Source: Rhabdophis nuchalis (taxonomy: Eukaryota > Chordata > Lepidosauria > Squamata > Natricidae). Taken from it: a DNA stretch of 64,000 bases. Positions 1-10,026 of the stretch are shown here, in pieces. A program made the position numbers and the translations under genes. The DNA lies in contig CM077648.1 in NCBI GenBank assembly GCA_039707465.1, forward strand, positions 23,684,119 through 23,748,118, read 5' to 3'. The stretch's first letter is position 1. Every line of letters begins with the position of its first letter. The notes under the pieces are model-generated. The model ran no database searches, was not told the origin of the DNA, and saw only the letters and a program-made list of their open reading frames with translations.

Positions 1-699
1 AGGCCTGACACAACCACCCCCCACCCTGAACTGGTTGTGTCTTCTGCCGTTGCTGGCATGGTTCTGCGCATGCGCAGAGCAATTTTTAGTCAAATATGCA
101 AGCAAAGCGGTACTAACCAGTTCAGGAACCCACCCCTGGACAGGAGGCAACCTTTCCTAGCCTGACCCCAAAGCCACATTGTCTCAGAATTCAGTTCCAC
201 CACAACTGGATGAAGCTATTTGTACATGCTTCCCTATAAGAGTTTATTTTATTTATCACTTCCTGAATAGTGTTAGAAGATAAAGCCCAATTCAAAGTCT
301 GAAGAAGGAGGCTAAGGGGAGATATGTTAGAAATAGTATCAGCAGGAAGGTGGATTGATTCTTCAGAGTGATAGCACCAAATCCAATGGATGAATCACAC
401 TAAAAATAACTTCCTGATCTTGAGTGCTATCAATCAATTGAACAAGCTTGCTTCCTAGAATTAAGGTTGTTCTGTCAGTGTAGTTTTCAAGCAAAACTGA
501 ACAGCCATTTGTGTGGGAACAGGATTTATGGTTTGGCCAAATAAAAATAAAGAACATGCTCCTCAAAATCACCAAGGGAGCATTATACTTATCACCATAA
601 ATTCCAAAACCTTGAGGTCAGGATTTTGTTCATCAGACTTGAGGCCTTATTTGTCCTTCAGGAGTCAGTAAGAACAGAAGTGCCTCAATTGATAGGGTC
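1..699. other. Unassigned DNA, probably CENPE intron or downstream
   Basis: I see no exon here. The kinesin exons that should follow the last recognised CENPE exon (switch I and switch II regions) are not present by eye. An inverted pair GAACTGGTT / AACCAGTTC near 28 and 115 brackets about 100 bases and may be an old hAT-type remnant. Confidence 0.4.
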
Positions 700-707
700 C
701 TCTATAT

Positions 708-1147
708 CAAGGGTCCCCAACTCCCGGGCTGCAGACCGGTGCCAGTCTGTGGCTTGATAGTAACTGGGCCGGAGTGAGTGGCGGAGTAGCGCAACTCTTA
801 GGAAAGTGTAGCAAACGCTCCACTATCCTGGCGGCTGGTCGGGACGCTCCCCGGGGGCAGGACAGGGACAACGGCCTGCATTGGGGGGGTTTGGGGCACT
901 ACCTGGCACTGCGTGGGGGGAAGGGGCTGCTAGGCCCTCCTGCCCGGGACGCAGCCCATCCTTCCCTGGCCCAGCCGAGGATCCTTCGCCTGGGACCCCT
1001 GGCAGCTTTCCCGCCCGGTTGCACGTGACCGCCGAATGCGCGCAGGGCCCATGTGACTCGACTCACCCGCTGGAGGCTCCCACCGGTCCACAGAAATTTT
1101 TTTTACATGAAACCGGTGCCTGTTGCCAAAAAGGTTAGGGACCCCTG
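708..1147. mobile_element. hAT-F non-autonomous element
   Basis: The element begins CAAGGGTCCCCAAC and ends with the inverted counterpart GGGACCCCTG. It is flanked by an exact 8-bp direct repeat CTCTATAT (700-707 and 1148-1155), the duplication length of the hAT superfamily. The GC-rich interior has no convincing transposase, so it is a non-autonomous copy. Short open frames inside it are not genes. Confidence 0.85.
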
Positions 1148-1155
1148 CTCTATAT

Positions 1156-1808
1156 AGTGAAAGATATGTGCCATTCAATCTTTTGTATAATCTGTTTATT
1201 TAGTAGCTGCATGGCAGATGCTGCTGTACACTGTGGCATGAACTAATGAAGGCAGGAGCCCAAAAATTAGCAATCACTTACCATTCTAAAAATTGTATGG
1301 GAACGGCTGCTTCTTTCATTCATTTTTGTCTCACCGTAGTGCCTGTTTTCTGTTTAGAAGAAACATTAGATACAGATTATTCTTATATTGGATTTTCTCT
1401 TCCGACTTAGTCTTGTTTCCCATAAAATAGACTTCAGCAGATGGTGCCTAAACAAAAAAATCTGACTCCCTTTCCCCACATCCCATACCCATTGAAATCC
1501 TTCATAGCCTCCAACTTCCCTTCCAACTCTTGTTATTTTGTTAGAAATTAAAAAACGACCCCTCCAATTGTGTGCCTCTTTTCTGGGAACTCTTACAGAA
1601 CCCCTTTCTTTCCCCCCAAACAACAGAAGATCACCCCCACTTCAGCTGTGAACATGAGTAGCAGCACAGAAAGTTCCTCATCTTTTATTTTCAAGGAAAG
1701 GACTAAAATGTACTGTATCACCAATGTCCAATTCAGCATAGTGGTTTCATTGCTATGTGCTTGCACATGTTTGCATGAGTGCTTGAGGCATGCAGAAAGA
1801 AATATATA
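1156..1808. other. Unassigned DNA
   Basis: AT-rich sequence with no exon, RNA gene or repeat I recognise. Short open frames here lack splice or homology support. Confidence 0.4.
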
Positions 1809-2004
1809 GGAGCCCTGGTGGTGCAGAAGTTAGAATGCAGCATTACAGGCCACTCTCTGACCACTCTCTGGAGTTCGATCCTGACAAGCTCAAGATTGAT
1901 TCAGACTTCCATCTTTCCGAGGTTGGTAAAATGAGGGTCCAGATTGTTGGGGGCAATATGCTAACTCTGTAAGCCACTCAGAGAGTGCTCTAAAGTACTA
2001 TGGA
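1809..2004 (+). repeat. tRNA-derived SINE (reptile type, family 1)
   Basis: It starts GAGCCCTGGTGGTGCAG (degenerate A box) with a B-box-like GGAGTTCGATCC about 60 bases on. A conserved body follows (AAAATGAGGGTCCAGATTG, then GGGGGCAATATGCTAACTC). The body matches the copy at 46312-46535. The usual AGTGCTATTGCTAT tail is missing, so the copy is 3' truncated. Confidence 0.8.
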
Positions 2005-2539
2005 GCATGTTGCCCATGTGGGTGGACAAGGAAGACAGGTTGTATGTATGGGGGAGTATCCATCTTTAGGGAGGAGACAATAAAGAAAAGTGTATTGAAG
2101 ACAGTATGTGTTCATTTGCAAATATGGAGCCCTGACTTTTAACAGATCTAGAACTCTGAGATTTGCATATAATGCTCGGTGCATTTAAACCATTTAATAG
2201 CAAATCTTACTTTCTCCTTTCTTCAGCCAGCTCATAACCCCTTCTGGAGAAACCACTACTTCTTCATTCAGATCTTCAACAAAGATTGTCCTCTAGAAGA
2301 GAAACATTCGATTATTATTATACCAATCAACATTCTTTATCAGTTGTTGAGTATTGTGCCTTGTACTTGATATATAGTTGGGCTCAATGTTTGACTTTGA
2401 CTTAACCATGAATAAAACCTTCAGAAAACCCTGGCCAGCCTGGGAACAACCCAGAATAATTGAGCCTAGTGAAGGAATGGCTGCAATGGGGAGGCTTGCT
2501 GGAGGGCAGCACTGCAGGTGTGGATGTGTCCAGACTTAC

Positions 2540-2662
2540 ATTGATGTCTTCACGAACAACCAATGACTTCTTTTTCCTAATGTTACTGCATAGCAAGTCT
2601 TGTATAGTTTCATTATGAATTTCCATGTAGGATACACGAAGCAGGAATTCTCTATCTGGAAT
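2540..2662 (-). CDS. CENPE: CENPE exon 5 (kinesin motor, post P-loop)
   Basis: The 123-nt, phase-0 exon runs from an AG acceptor (2664-2663) to a GTAAGT donor just below 2540. It encodes 41 residues starting [15 protein letters not shown] and ending VREDIN. This is the kinesin alpha2-beta4 region, and its YMEIxNETxxDLL pattern is characteristic of CENP-E. It is the last exon of this gene that I can find before the left edge. Confidence 0.92.
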
Positions 2663-5600
2663 CTAAAAATTATGAGATATTACGTTCATCAGTACTTTTG
2701 AAGACACCTTGTTCCACAGATACATTTGTATTGTCAATGCCATTAATCATAAATCTTTCCCAGCCATGCTTTATTTGTTAGACCAGGGGTCTGCAAAGTT
2801 GGCTCTTTTAAGATTGGTGGACTTCAACTCCCAGAATTCCCCAGCCAGCTAAAAGAGCCAACTTTGCAGACCCCTGTGTTAGACTAACAAAAAACGTTTG
2901 CAAAAAAACAAGGCCTGCAGAGTGCTTTAAAAAAAAAAAAAATTACCTCTTCAAAATCATGGTGCGTCTTATAGTCCAAAAATACGGTAAGTCTGCTATT
3001 GCTACTATTACCCCAACTTTTTGTGAGCAGACGAGCAAACTTCCCAATAAGTGTTCTGAGCATTTTGTAGTTTGCTTTTGGCTTTGGCAGTCCCCTCGAT
3101 TTACCCCAGTCTCTCTTCTCTTCCCCAGTAATCCTCTGCACACTGCAGATTGGGTTAGATAGAAAAAGCTTCTTTTTACACAGAAGCTTCCCTGATTACG
3201 CCTTTAAAAGATTTGCAAGTAGTGTTAAATCGAAAGAACATTCACATCTTCTACAATGGGCTCTGGAAAGCTGCTTTGAACTCAGCACATTTTTGAATGG
3301 AGCTGGAAAACCAGAGGGAGGGTGCGCTCTCCAATAACCCTCCATTCATTTTCTTGTCGCTTCTGGGATGGCAATCATGACATACAGCCTGAAAAATGCT
3401 GGCACAAGAAGCTAGGAACTCAGCTTCAGTTTCAATACCAGTCATCTCCATTTCTGCAAAAGCCTTGGGTAGCCAAAATATAAACACTCAGTAGAATCAC
3501 TTACTCTGCAGATCGTATTGAAGACATCATTAATGGCCATGGTTAAGATACCTGGACCATCTTTGGTACCCAATATGGTGTATGTTTTGCCTGAGGCGGT
3601 CTGACCGTAAGCAAAAATAGTCCCTGAAAATAAGCAGAATGATTAGTTCAAATTAATAGCCACATGCACAAATATGCTCAAGGATTATGATTTAAAGTAC
3701 CATTATATCCTTGAATGGCCGACTTGATAATAGGAGCAGCCACACCTTGGTAGACTTCCTTTGTACTGCTGTTCGAGTGGAACACACGATCTTCAAAAGA
3801 AAGCAAAAACATTAATTTGTAGAGACTGTGCCCAGTCCCTGAAAAATTACCAGGCTAATAAAGGCCTTCTACATTTACAACCATTCATTTAATGACTATT
3901 TGCAGTTACAATGACACTGGGGAAAAAATGACATGACTATTTTTCACACTTAACAATCGTTGCAGCACACGATCAAAAATTTGGACACTTGACAACTGAC
4001 TCATATTTATGAAAGTGTTGTGGCCCACCAGCAGCCAGAAGAGCTGGCAGCAGAGTCAAACAGTGAGGGAGGAGCAAGGTTCAGCCCTGGAGTCTGGCAA
4101 AGGCTCTGATGAGGGCTCTGTGTCAGAGGCAGAGAGGGGGCCAGAGCCATATGCCAGATATCAGCTGCCTTCAGAGGCAGACTTCAGTGAGGCAGACAAA
4201 CAGCTGGAGCCTGTTCCCAGTGTGCGCATGTGCAGAGTAGCCAGATGAAGGGAACAGCTAAAGAACAGGGGTCGAATTGGGAGTAAGCCCACAGGTGGAC
4301 GATGAATGGTCCCTCCCAGAGGAAATAAAAGAGGAGCAAAAGGGGAGTGGGGTTACAGGACACAATTAGTTTGCTTAATTGGTTTGTGACTCTCTATTTT
4401 TTTTTTTTAATATTTTACAATATTTCACCCAGTGCTATACAAAACAAAAGGAAGAGTTGGTTTCAAGTGTCTTCTGTTATCTTTAAGATCTCCAAAATCC
4501 ACGTTCTCTAGGTACAGGCGTCAAGGCATCCAAAGTTCCAAGTGCATAGTCCACAAATGGCTTCCAAGTCTTCCAAAAGATATCTTTTTTATAAACCCCC
4601 TCTCTGAATTTAATATCACACGTCATTTTATCATTTAAGGCTAATTTCCACATTTCACAGAACCATTCTTCTATTTTAATATTTACCTCTATTTTCCAAT
4701 ATCTTGCTATTACAATCCTACCCATTATAATCATAATTCTAATCAATTCTTTCTCATGTTTTGTTAACTCAGGTTCATTAATTATCAATAACAATATATT
4801 TTCTGATCTCAATATTATTATTCTTTTCACCATTTCACCCATAATTTTTTCTAATTGCTGCCAAAACTTTTTAATTTTCACACATTTATACCACATATGT
4901 TCATAAGTTCCCACTTCCATATTACATCTCCAACATTTATCGCTCATTTTTTTATCTATCAATGATAATCTTAATGGGGTTGGTTTGTGACTCTCTGAGA
5001 CTCCTTGCCAAGTTTTGCATATATCAGCCTGTCAGCTCTCCAAGCCAGATAAGGTCTGTGACTATAAACCCTCCCGTGACACTTTGCTGGATGTAAATGG
5101 GCAGAATTCACAGGAAATTAACGAAAGGGTTTTTTCTCGGGACAAGGAGTTTGCTTCCTGCTCTTAGGAAGCCTAAGTCAGAAAAGAGAGTTGTGGTGTC
5201 CTGGGGTAATGCGATCACTTTTTGTGATCTTCTAACAAGCAAAGTCAATGGGGAAGCCAGATTTACCTGTGTTACTAACTTAACAACTGCAATAATTTAC
5301 TCAACTGTGGTAAGAAACATCATAAAATGGAGCAAAACTCACTTAATTGTCTTTCTTAAAAACAAACTGTGATAAGTCAAGGACCATCCGTACTTTGTAA
5401 GCCGAAGCAACTTTTGCACATTAAGCCTTTTGAAACCAATTGCTTGAGGATGCATTATGCCAATATTGAGCAACAATTGTGAATGACCTATATGATAGGT
5501 ATTAGCATTTGTATACTTTATTTGCTTTATGCTAAAATCACAAGTATTATCCTTCATATAGTATCATATTTAATGATTATACATTCAGGTTTTTATTTAT

Positions 5601-7836
5601 GGGATTTTTAATTAACCAAGTCATTCCATTTGTAAATTCTCCTATTACTTCACACATACTCATGCTGAAAACCACACAAAGACACATTTCAGGAGTTATC
5701 AAGGGCTTACCAAAGACAAAGGACCTGGTTCCATCTGTTTGTGATACAGTACAGTCTTCACTTTTCCAAGAAACCTGGCCTTTTTCACCCAGCTCTTCAT
5801 TTTCCCTTAAAAAATGAATCAAGGTTTTCAAGTCAGTTGATGACTTCAGGAATAAAGAGAAACGTTTCCCCTAAAAATTGATATGCATCCTTAATGAGCT
5901 TTAAAACTTGGTGGCTCTCACCCAGGTACAAGGTTTGCAAGTTCTGACATCAGCACTTCTGGAAAATACATACTACCCTCTTTAGTTGGTATCTAAACTA
6001 ACATGAGAAAGAGTACACAGTTTTAACCAATTATAAATGGGAATAATGGAAATTAGGAGTCTTCTGGTGCACTTTAGATTGATTAGGTGCCATTCAAGAC
6101 TGTGCTGATTCTTAACAACCAGATATTTTCTCCATAATGAGTGCATTTCAAACAGAGAAGCATCTTCAGGAAAACTAGATACAACAGATAGATCAGACCT
6201 GACAATCCAGATTCCAGATCATAGTTAATATCGGGAAGTGAAGTCCCGATGTCTGGAAGCTGTACGGATCTGGATGGGAAGCAACAGACTCAAACTCAAC
6301 CCATCCAAGACCGAGTGGCTGTGGTTTCCAGCATCCCGGTACAACCAGTTGATTCTATCACTGGCCATAGGGGGCGAACATCTGGCCCCTGTGGATCAGG
6401 CACGCAACTTAGGCGTCCTCCTGGCTACCCGGCTGTCTATGCAAGATCACGTGACGGCCGTGGCCAGGGGGGCATTCCACCAGGTACGCCTTATTGGACT
6501 TGGATGCCCCTCGCACAGTCACTCACACGCTTGTGACATCCCAGCTAGACTACTGCAATGCTCTCTACATGGGGCTCCTCTTGGGGTGCACCCGAGGACT
6601 ACAGCTGGTCCAGAATGCGGCCACGCGGGCGATCTTGGGAACGTCCAGGTATTCCCATGTAACACCGCTCCTGCGTGAGCTGCACTGTTTACCTGTGGTC
6701 TTTCGGGTGCGCTTCAAGGTGTTGATCACCATCTTTAAAGCGCTCCATGGCACGGGACTAGCTACCTGCAAGACCGCATCCTACCCCATACATCCCTTCG
6801 GCCAATCCGCTCCCATAGAGAGGGACTTCTCCGGGTGCCGTCCACCAGGCAATGCCAGCGGGCGACGCCCAGGGGAAGGGCCTTCTCTGTGGTGGGCCCA
6901 ACCCTCTTAAACGACCTCCCCCCCCCCCCACACCCGACCTTAGAACAACCACGGACATCCGCACCTTCCGCCAGAAATTAAAGACACTCTTGTTCCATCA
7001 GGCCGGCTTGGCCTAAGTTATTTATCTAGTCTACAGTCTGTACCATAAATTGTTTTAATTGGGTTTTAGATGGGGTCATGTTTTAACATTTTTAAATTTT
7101 AGAACAGGGATAATTTGGTATTAATTATTTATATTTGTGATATTGTGTGTTTAAATTTCCTGTGCACCGCCCCGGGTCCCTTTGGGGAGAGGGTGCGGTT
7201 ATATAAATCCAACAAATAAATATTAAATATTTCACCATACTAACCCCTCCCCCATTTTATTCCCTCCATATATATATATAGTCACAACACCCTGGTAAGC
7301 CCCAAATAAATGTGTGTGTGTGTCTATATTTGATGAAGTCAGTTCCTTCCTTCTTTGTTCTCCGTTTAACTTACTAACTTATTAACTTAATAAGTTCCGT
7401 ATTAAAAGGGAAAATTGGAAAGGAGAATCCTACAAACGCTACATTGAATTGGAGGAAAACCGGGGCTATAAAACTTATTTATTTATTTTCGAATTTATAC
7501 CCCGCCCTTCTCCTTGTTAGGACTCAGGGCGGCACACAGGCATTATTAAAAACCATAACAAAACAATATACACTATTTAAAAACATATTAAATTAAATTA
7601 AAACCCGTGCTAAAAACCCTTTAAAACCCTAAAAATTAAAATTTATAAATAGAGTCAAATTTATAAAACTGACGATCAAAGACCCCGAAAGAAGCAAATA
7701 TAAAAAGGCAACCAGCGGCAACCCATATCTAAACATAATAACAAAAATAAAACTACCTGGCAATAAGTGGCCGCACTCGCACACAAACGGTAACGCCACC
7801 TTCTTCCACCATCTCGCCTGGCTTCTTCGGACTCAT
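2540..7836 (-). CDS. CENPE: CENP-E-type kinesin, N-terminal motor exons 1-5 (gene continues past left edge)
   Basis: CENP-E is the plus-end-directed kinesin-7 of kinetochores that drives chromosome congression and supports the spindle checkpoint. Five exons join in phase: 7836-7757, 5805-5711, 3790-3701, 3623-3505 and 2662-2540. Together they give 169 residues from the first ATG, or 161 from a second in-frame ATG at 7812. Visible motifs are VCVRVRPL (beta1), DRVFH, the Walker A loop GQTASGKT inside [16 protein letters not shown], and the YMEIHNET segment. The order and spacing match CENP-E closely and no stop interrupts the motor. All introns are GT-AG and intron 3 is only 77 bp. The remaining motor, neck and very long coiled coil must lie to the left. 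RSPH4A lies upstream on the same strand. A diverged CENPE paralogue is the main alternative. Confidence 0.9.
2663..3504 (-). other. CENPE intron 4
   Basis: The 842-bp intron runs from a GTAAGT donor (3504) to a TTTTTAG acceptor (2663). It holds an hAT-A copy (2784-2876) and an A-run at 2928-2942. The rest shows nothing recognisable. Confidence 0.8.
2784..2876. mobile_element. hAT-A hairpin MITE
   Basis: A near-palindrome starting CAGGGGTCTGCAAAGTTGG and ending with its reverse complement. The flanking 8-bp duplication TGTTAGAC (2776-2783 and 2877-2884) is exact. The centre is short, so the whole copy folds back on itself. Confidence 0.93.
3505..3623 (-). CDS. CENPE: CENPE exon 4 (P-loop exon)
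   Basis: The exon lies between a TTTTCAG acceptor and a GTAAGTG donor. It enters with two bases completing a Gly codon and ends in phase 0. It encodes [15 protein letters not shown], with the nucleotide-binding P-loop GQTASGKT intact, then a stretch ending FNTICR. Confidence 0.95.
3701..3790 (-). CDS. CENPE: CENPE exon 3
   Basis: A 90-nt exon encoding [15 protein letters not shown] through SAIQGYNG, the kinesin alpha1 region. The first Asp codon is split with exon 2 and the last Gly codon with exon 4. Only 77 bp of intron separate it from exon 4. Confidence 0.93.
4024..5189. mobile_element. Unclassified insertion inside DR1 (possible solo LTR)
   Basis: It is bracketed by GTTGTGG at 4017-4023 and 5190-5196, a likely 7-bp or shorter target duplication, and lies exactly where DR1 is interrupted. 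Without the nested L1 it is about 565 bp. It contains GGAAATAAAAGAGG, a possible polyadenylation signal, which would fit an LTR. Termini are uncertain and I do not recognise the family. Confidence 0.5.
4396..4979 (-). mobile_element. 5'-truncated L1 insertion
   Basis: The reverse strand carries the last part of the same L1 ORF2 found at 13713-16082, including the [18 protein letters not shown] zinc-knuckle segment, then a 3' UTR and poly(A) (T-run at 4397-4408 on the plus strand). A perfect 17-bp target duplication TTGGTTTGTGACTCTCT lies at 4379-4395 and 4980-4996. The protein segment is almost identical to the longer copy, so it is young. Confidence 0.96.
5711..5805 (-). CDS. CENPE: CENPE exon 2
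   Basis: The 95-nt exon lies between a TTTTTTAAG acceptor and a GTAAGCC donor. It encodes [14 protein letters not shown] through GTRSFVF. The Arg codon at its start is split with exon 1 and the final G begins the Asp codon completed by exon 3. The spacing matches the CENP-E beta1-beta2 region. Confidence 0.92.
6232..7222 (+). mobile_element. L2/CR1-group LINE, 5'-truncated copy
   Basis: Broken reading frames encode the end of a non-LTR reverse transcriptase: [20 protein letters not shown], then [15 protein letters not shown], then [20 protein letters not shown] 3' UTR follows and ends in the family signature CCTGTGCACCGCCCCGGGTC plus ATAAATC-type repeats. Several frameshifts make it inactive. 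Confidence 0.88.
7468..7640 (-). mobile_element. L2/CR1-group LINE 3' end
   Basis: Reverse-strand 3' UTR fragment with the terminal signature (plus strand ATACCCCGCCCTTCTCC, then GGACTCAGGGCGGCACACAG) and TTTATTTATTT tail. No coding part remains. Confidence 0.85.
7757..7836 (-). CDS. CENPE: CENPE exon 1 (start codon exon)
   Basis: This tiny exon encodes [18 protein letters not shown] and then VRVRPLIAR, ending in phase 2 before GTAGTT. CENP-E proteins start with a short M-x-E-E-G leader before VCVRVRPL, so the internal ATG at 7812 (MVEEGG) may be the true start, with the upstream ATG adding eight residues. The exon was found by reading back from exon 2 with the correct phase and by the VCVRVRPL motif. 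Confidence 0.92.
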
Positions 7837-7914
7837 CTTCTAAAACTGAGCTTCAGTATTTGAATTTTTTCCTAAGGCTCTTCCGATTGGTCGGTTGGCG
7901 AGGCAAGAGCCAAT
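7837..7914 (-). promoter_or_regulatory. CENPE proximal promoter with CHR-like and CCAAT motifs
   Basis: Upstream of the first ATG are TTTGAA at 7859-7864 (CHR consensus TTYGAA), an inverted CCAAT at 7886-7890 and a second CCAAT at 7910-7914. CCAAT boxes a few tens of bases upstream of a CHR are the known arrangement at late cell-cycle genes (NF-Y plus DREAM/MuvB), which suits CENPE. There is no TATA box. Binding is inferred from motifs only. Confidence 0.6.
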
Positions 7915-8069
7915 TCCTTCCAAGGCGGACTGAACCATTATTCCAGAAAGGGTCCGTGTCGCAAAGGGCGAATGCATCCAAGGAGGGGTGGTAAGGAAGA
8001 AAAGGGATGTAATTAATCCTTATTAGATGAGAAGTTCATGTTGCATTGATTCCGGTCGCTTTTCTTTCT

Positions 8070-8345
8070 GTGAGTAAAAGGTTGAAAAATGAGCGACGAT
8101 ATATATTATTTGCCTTAAAAAAAAAAGCGGCGGTGGGGATAGAGTTAAAAAGGCGGGCCTTAGAAGGAGAAGAAATGGGAAGGCGGATGCTGATTGGCTG
8201 AAGGAGTTCTTATATTTAAACCCTTAAACGGGAGGCCTTTTGATGGTTTTCTGCGTGGGAGCCGCTTTCTTGGTGTTGACAAAGCAACACGGAAGTGCCA
8301 GGAAATCCCTGGGATTCCAGCTCGTTATCTTTCAGTCTTAATGAT
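8070..8345. promoter_or_regulatory. GC-rich putative promoter block, possibly divergent
   Basis: A GC-rich island in AT-rich surroundings with GCGGCGG, GGCGGGCC, an ATTGG (inverted CCAAT) at 8193-8197, TATATTTAAA at 8211-8220, and an X-box-like GTTGAC-AA-AGCAAC at 8275-8288. It could be the upstream part of the CENPE promoter or the start of a plus-strand transcript. I see no coding exon to the right of it. Confidence 0.4.
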
Positions 8346-8426
8346 GCTCCAGTTTGGGGGCTGCTTCAGATAGTGTCTCCACTCCTTTTGTCAGCTGCCA
8401 ATTTACAAACAATGGCTGTGTTAATT

Positions 8427-8604
8427 AATAGAATAGAATAGAGTATAGAGAATATAGAATAGGATAGAATATAGAATAGAAAATAGAACAGAGAATAGAA
8501 TAGAACAGAGAATAGATTAGAATAGAACAGAATAGAATAGAATAACAGTTGGAAGGGACCTTGGAGGTCTTCTAGTCCAACCCCTTGCCTAGGCAGGAAA
8601 CCCT
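8427..8604 (-). mobile_element. CR1 LINE 3' tail with AATAG microsatellite
   Basis: Reading the minus strand gives GGTTGGACTAGAAGACCTCC and then TCCCTTCCAACTGTTATTC, the CR1 3' end. It continues into a degenerate AATAG array (8427-8545). CR1 tails that seed this pentamer are typical of snakes. Confidence 0.85.
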
Positions 8605-8608
8605 ATGC

Positions 8609-8729
8609 CAGGGGTCTGCAAAGTTGGCTCTTTGAAGACCAGTGGACTTCAATTCCCAGAATAGCTGGCTGGGGAATTCTGGGAGTTGAAGTCCACCGGT
8701 CTTCAAAGAGCCAACTTTGCAGACCCCTG
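8609..8729. mobile_element. hAT-A hairpin MITE
   Basis: CAGGGGTCTGCAAAGTTGG at the left and its reverse complement at the right, with a GCTGGCTGGGGAATTC centre. The flanks are diverged and an 8-bp duplication is not clear. Confidence 0.85.
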
Positions 8730-8982
8730 CTTATACAATTTATATGTTCAAGATGTTGGAAATAAATCCTTACAAAAACTTGGATAGTAAAGAAAGTATC
8801 TAATTGCTCTGCTGTTCTATCAGGTTTCTCATTTCCTTTTTAAAAGATCTTACTTGGGAGGCTCAAAGAGGATCTTGCACAAAGTTTTATTGGTTATTGG
8901 TTGCCCCTGAGGGTTGATTCCATTTGGAACTTCCCTTAAGGGAAACATGTCTGATTCCTTTTTATTCATTACAGGGTATTGT

Positions 8983-9210
8983 TTAAATGGAAAATCCTCT
9001 GTCCTTTTTACGTTGCTCCAATGTTTTCCTTAGAGCTTTATAGTGATTTACTTTCTGCCTGACTTGAGGGCTTTCTGGCACGTTTAGCTCCTGTGGTGGG
9101 GCTTGTGGCATAATTATTGGAATTGCATTGTATGGCGGGAGCCAAGAAGAGGTTGGGAGGTTTTGCTTCCAATTTACTGGCCCACTTGGATAGGTTCCAT
9201 ATAAGGGCAT
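8983..9210 (-). pseudogene. Proline-rich gag-like remnant
   Basis: A 75-residue open frame rich in Pro and Asn (PSGPVNW, SSWLPPYNAIP, MPQAPPQEL) followed by a basic QRKKDRG end lies inside the decayed LTR element and on its strand. Position and composition suggest a piece of gag, but there is no diagnostic zinc knuckle or major homology region. Chance coding is possible. Confidence 0.3.
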
Positions 9211-9219
9211 ACTCTAGCT

Positions 9220-9516
9220 CAGTGATGGCAAACCTTTTTTGGCTCGTGTGCCAAAAGTGAGGGGAGTGCAGGGAGGGGGGGTTGTGCATGGGAGTGCCAC
9301 ACATGCGCGTGCTTTCCCGCTCTGGTTTGCTCGTAGGGTCATTTTTCACCCTCAGGAGCCTTCAGGAAAGCCTCTGGAGGGTGAAAAATGGCCTCAAAAG
9401 AAGGCCAAAGTCAGCTGGACATGCATGCTGGAGCTTACAGGGCAATGCCTCAAGTGCCCTAAGAAATGGCTCCACATGCCACCTGTGGCACCCGTGCCAT
9501 AGGTTCGCCATCACGG
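9220..9516. mobile_element. hAT-B non-autonomous element
   Basis: Starts CAGTGATGGCAAACC and ends GGTTCGCCATCACGG. The flanks CTCTAGCT (9212-9219) and CTCTACCT (9517-9524) match at seven of eight positions. Open frames inside it are fortuitous. Confidence 0.88.
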
Positions 9517-9568
9517 CTCTACCTCATTATCCAGAGATTTATAAGCCTTTCCTTTAACATAGTCATAT

Positions 9569-10026
9569 ACATGGCTCGGGACCTAGTTATATGCGAGACC
9601 GCCTCCTGCCCCATACATCCCTCAGACCAATCCGCTCCCACAGAGAGGGCCTCCTCAGGGTACCGTCGGCCGGACAATGCCGACTGGCGACACCCAGGGG
9701 AAGAGCCTTCTCTGTGGCGGGGCCAGCCCTTTGGAATGACCTACCCCCTGAATTACGTACCATCACCGACCTCCGCCTCTTCCGCCAATGTCTTAAGACA
9801 TATCTGTTTCAACAAGCCGGCCTAGCCTAACCTCCCTTGGGGACTTAAGATAGTTTTAAATTGGGTTTTAAAATTTGGTTTTAGCGCAGGATGGGGTTAT
9901 TTAATAGTTTTTTAAATTATATTTATTGTATTTGTGTATGTTTTTTAAATTTCCTGTGCGCCGCCCTGGGTCCTCTGTGGAGAAGGGCGGGGTATAAATT
10001 TAAATAAATAAATAAAATAAATAAAA
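9569..10026 (+). mobile_element. L2/CR1-group LINE, C-terminal and 3' UTR fragment
   Basis: One frame encodes the conserved LINE C-terminus: [20 protein letters not shown], then GRAFSVAGPALWNDLPPELR, ending FQQAGLA and a stop at 9830. A 3' UTR follows with TGCGCCGCCCTGGGTCC and an AAATAAATAAA tail. It sits inside the decayed LTR element. Confidence 0.9.

Larger units (their letters stand above)
3872..5394 (+). repeat. DR1 repeat copy, split by a nested insertion (CENPE intron 2)
   Basis: The left part (3872-4016) and right part (5190-5394) match consecutive parts of the same repeat seen uninterrupted at 21318-21724 and 59656-60016. Shared blocks include TTAACAATCGTTGCAGCAC, AGTCAATGGGGAAGCCAGAT and CTCACTTAA, and it ends GTCAAGGACCATCCGTAC. 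About 1.17 kb has been inserted in the middle. Confidence 0.8.
5806..7756 (-). other. CENPE intron 1
   Basis: Intron from a GTAGTT donor (7756) to a TTAAG acceptor (5806). It carries an L2 copy on the opposite strand (6232-7222), an L2 tail (7468-7640) and short TA and TG runs near 7268-7322. Nothing is recognised in 5880-6230. Confidence 0.8.

Noticed and set aside
363..575. Possible further CENPE exon on the minus strand
   Set aside because: The translation lacks kinesin switch motifs and there is no good acceptor/donor pair in phase.
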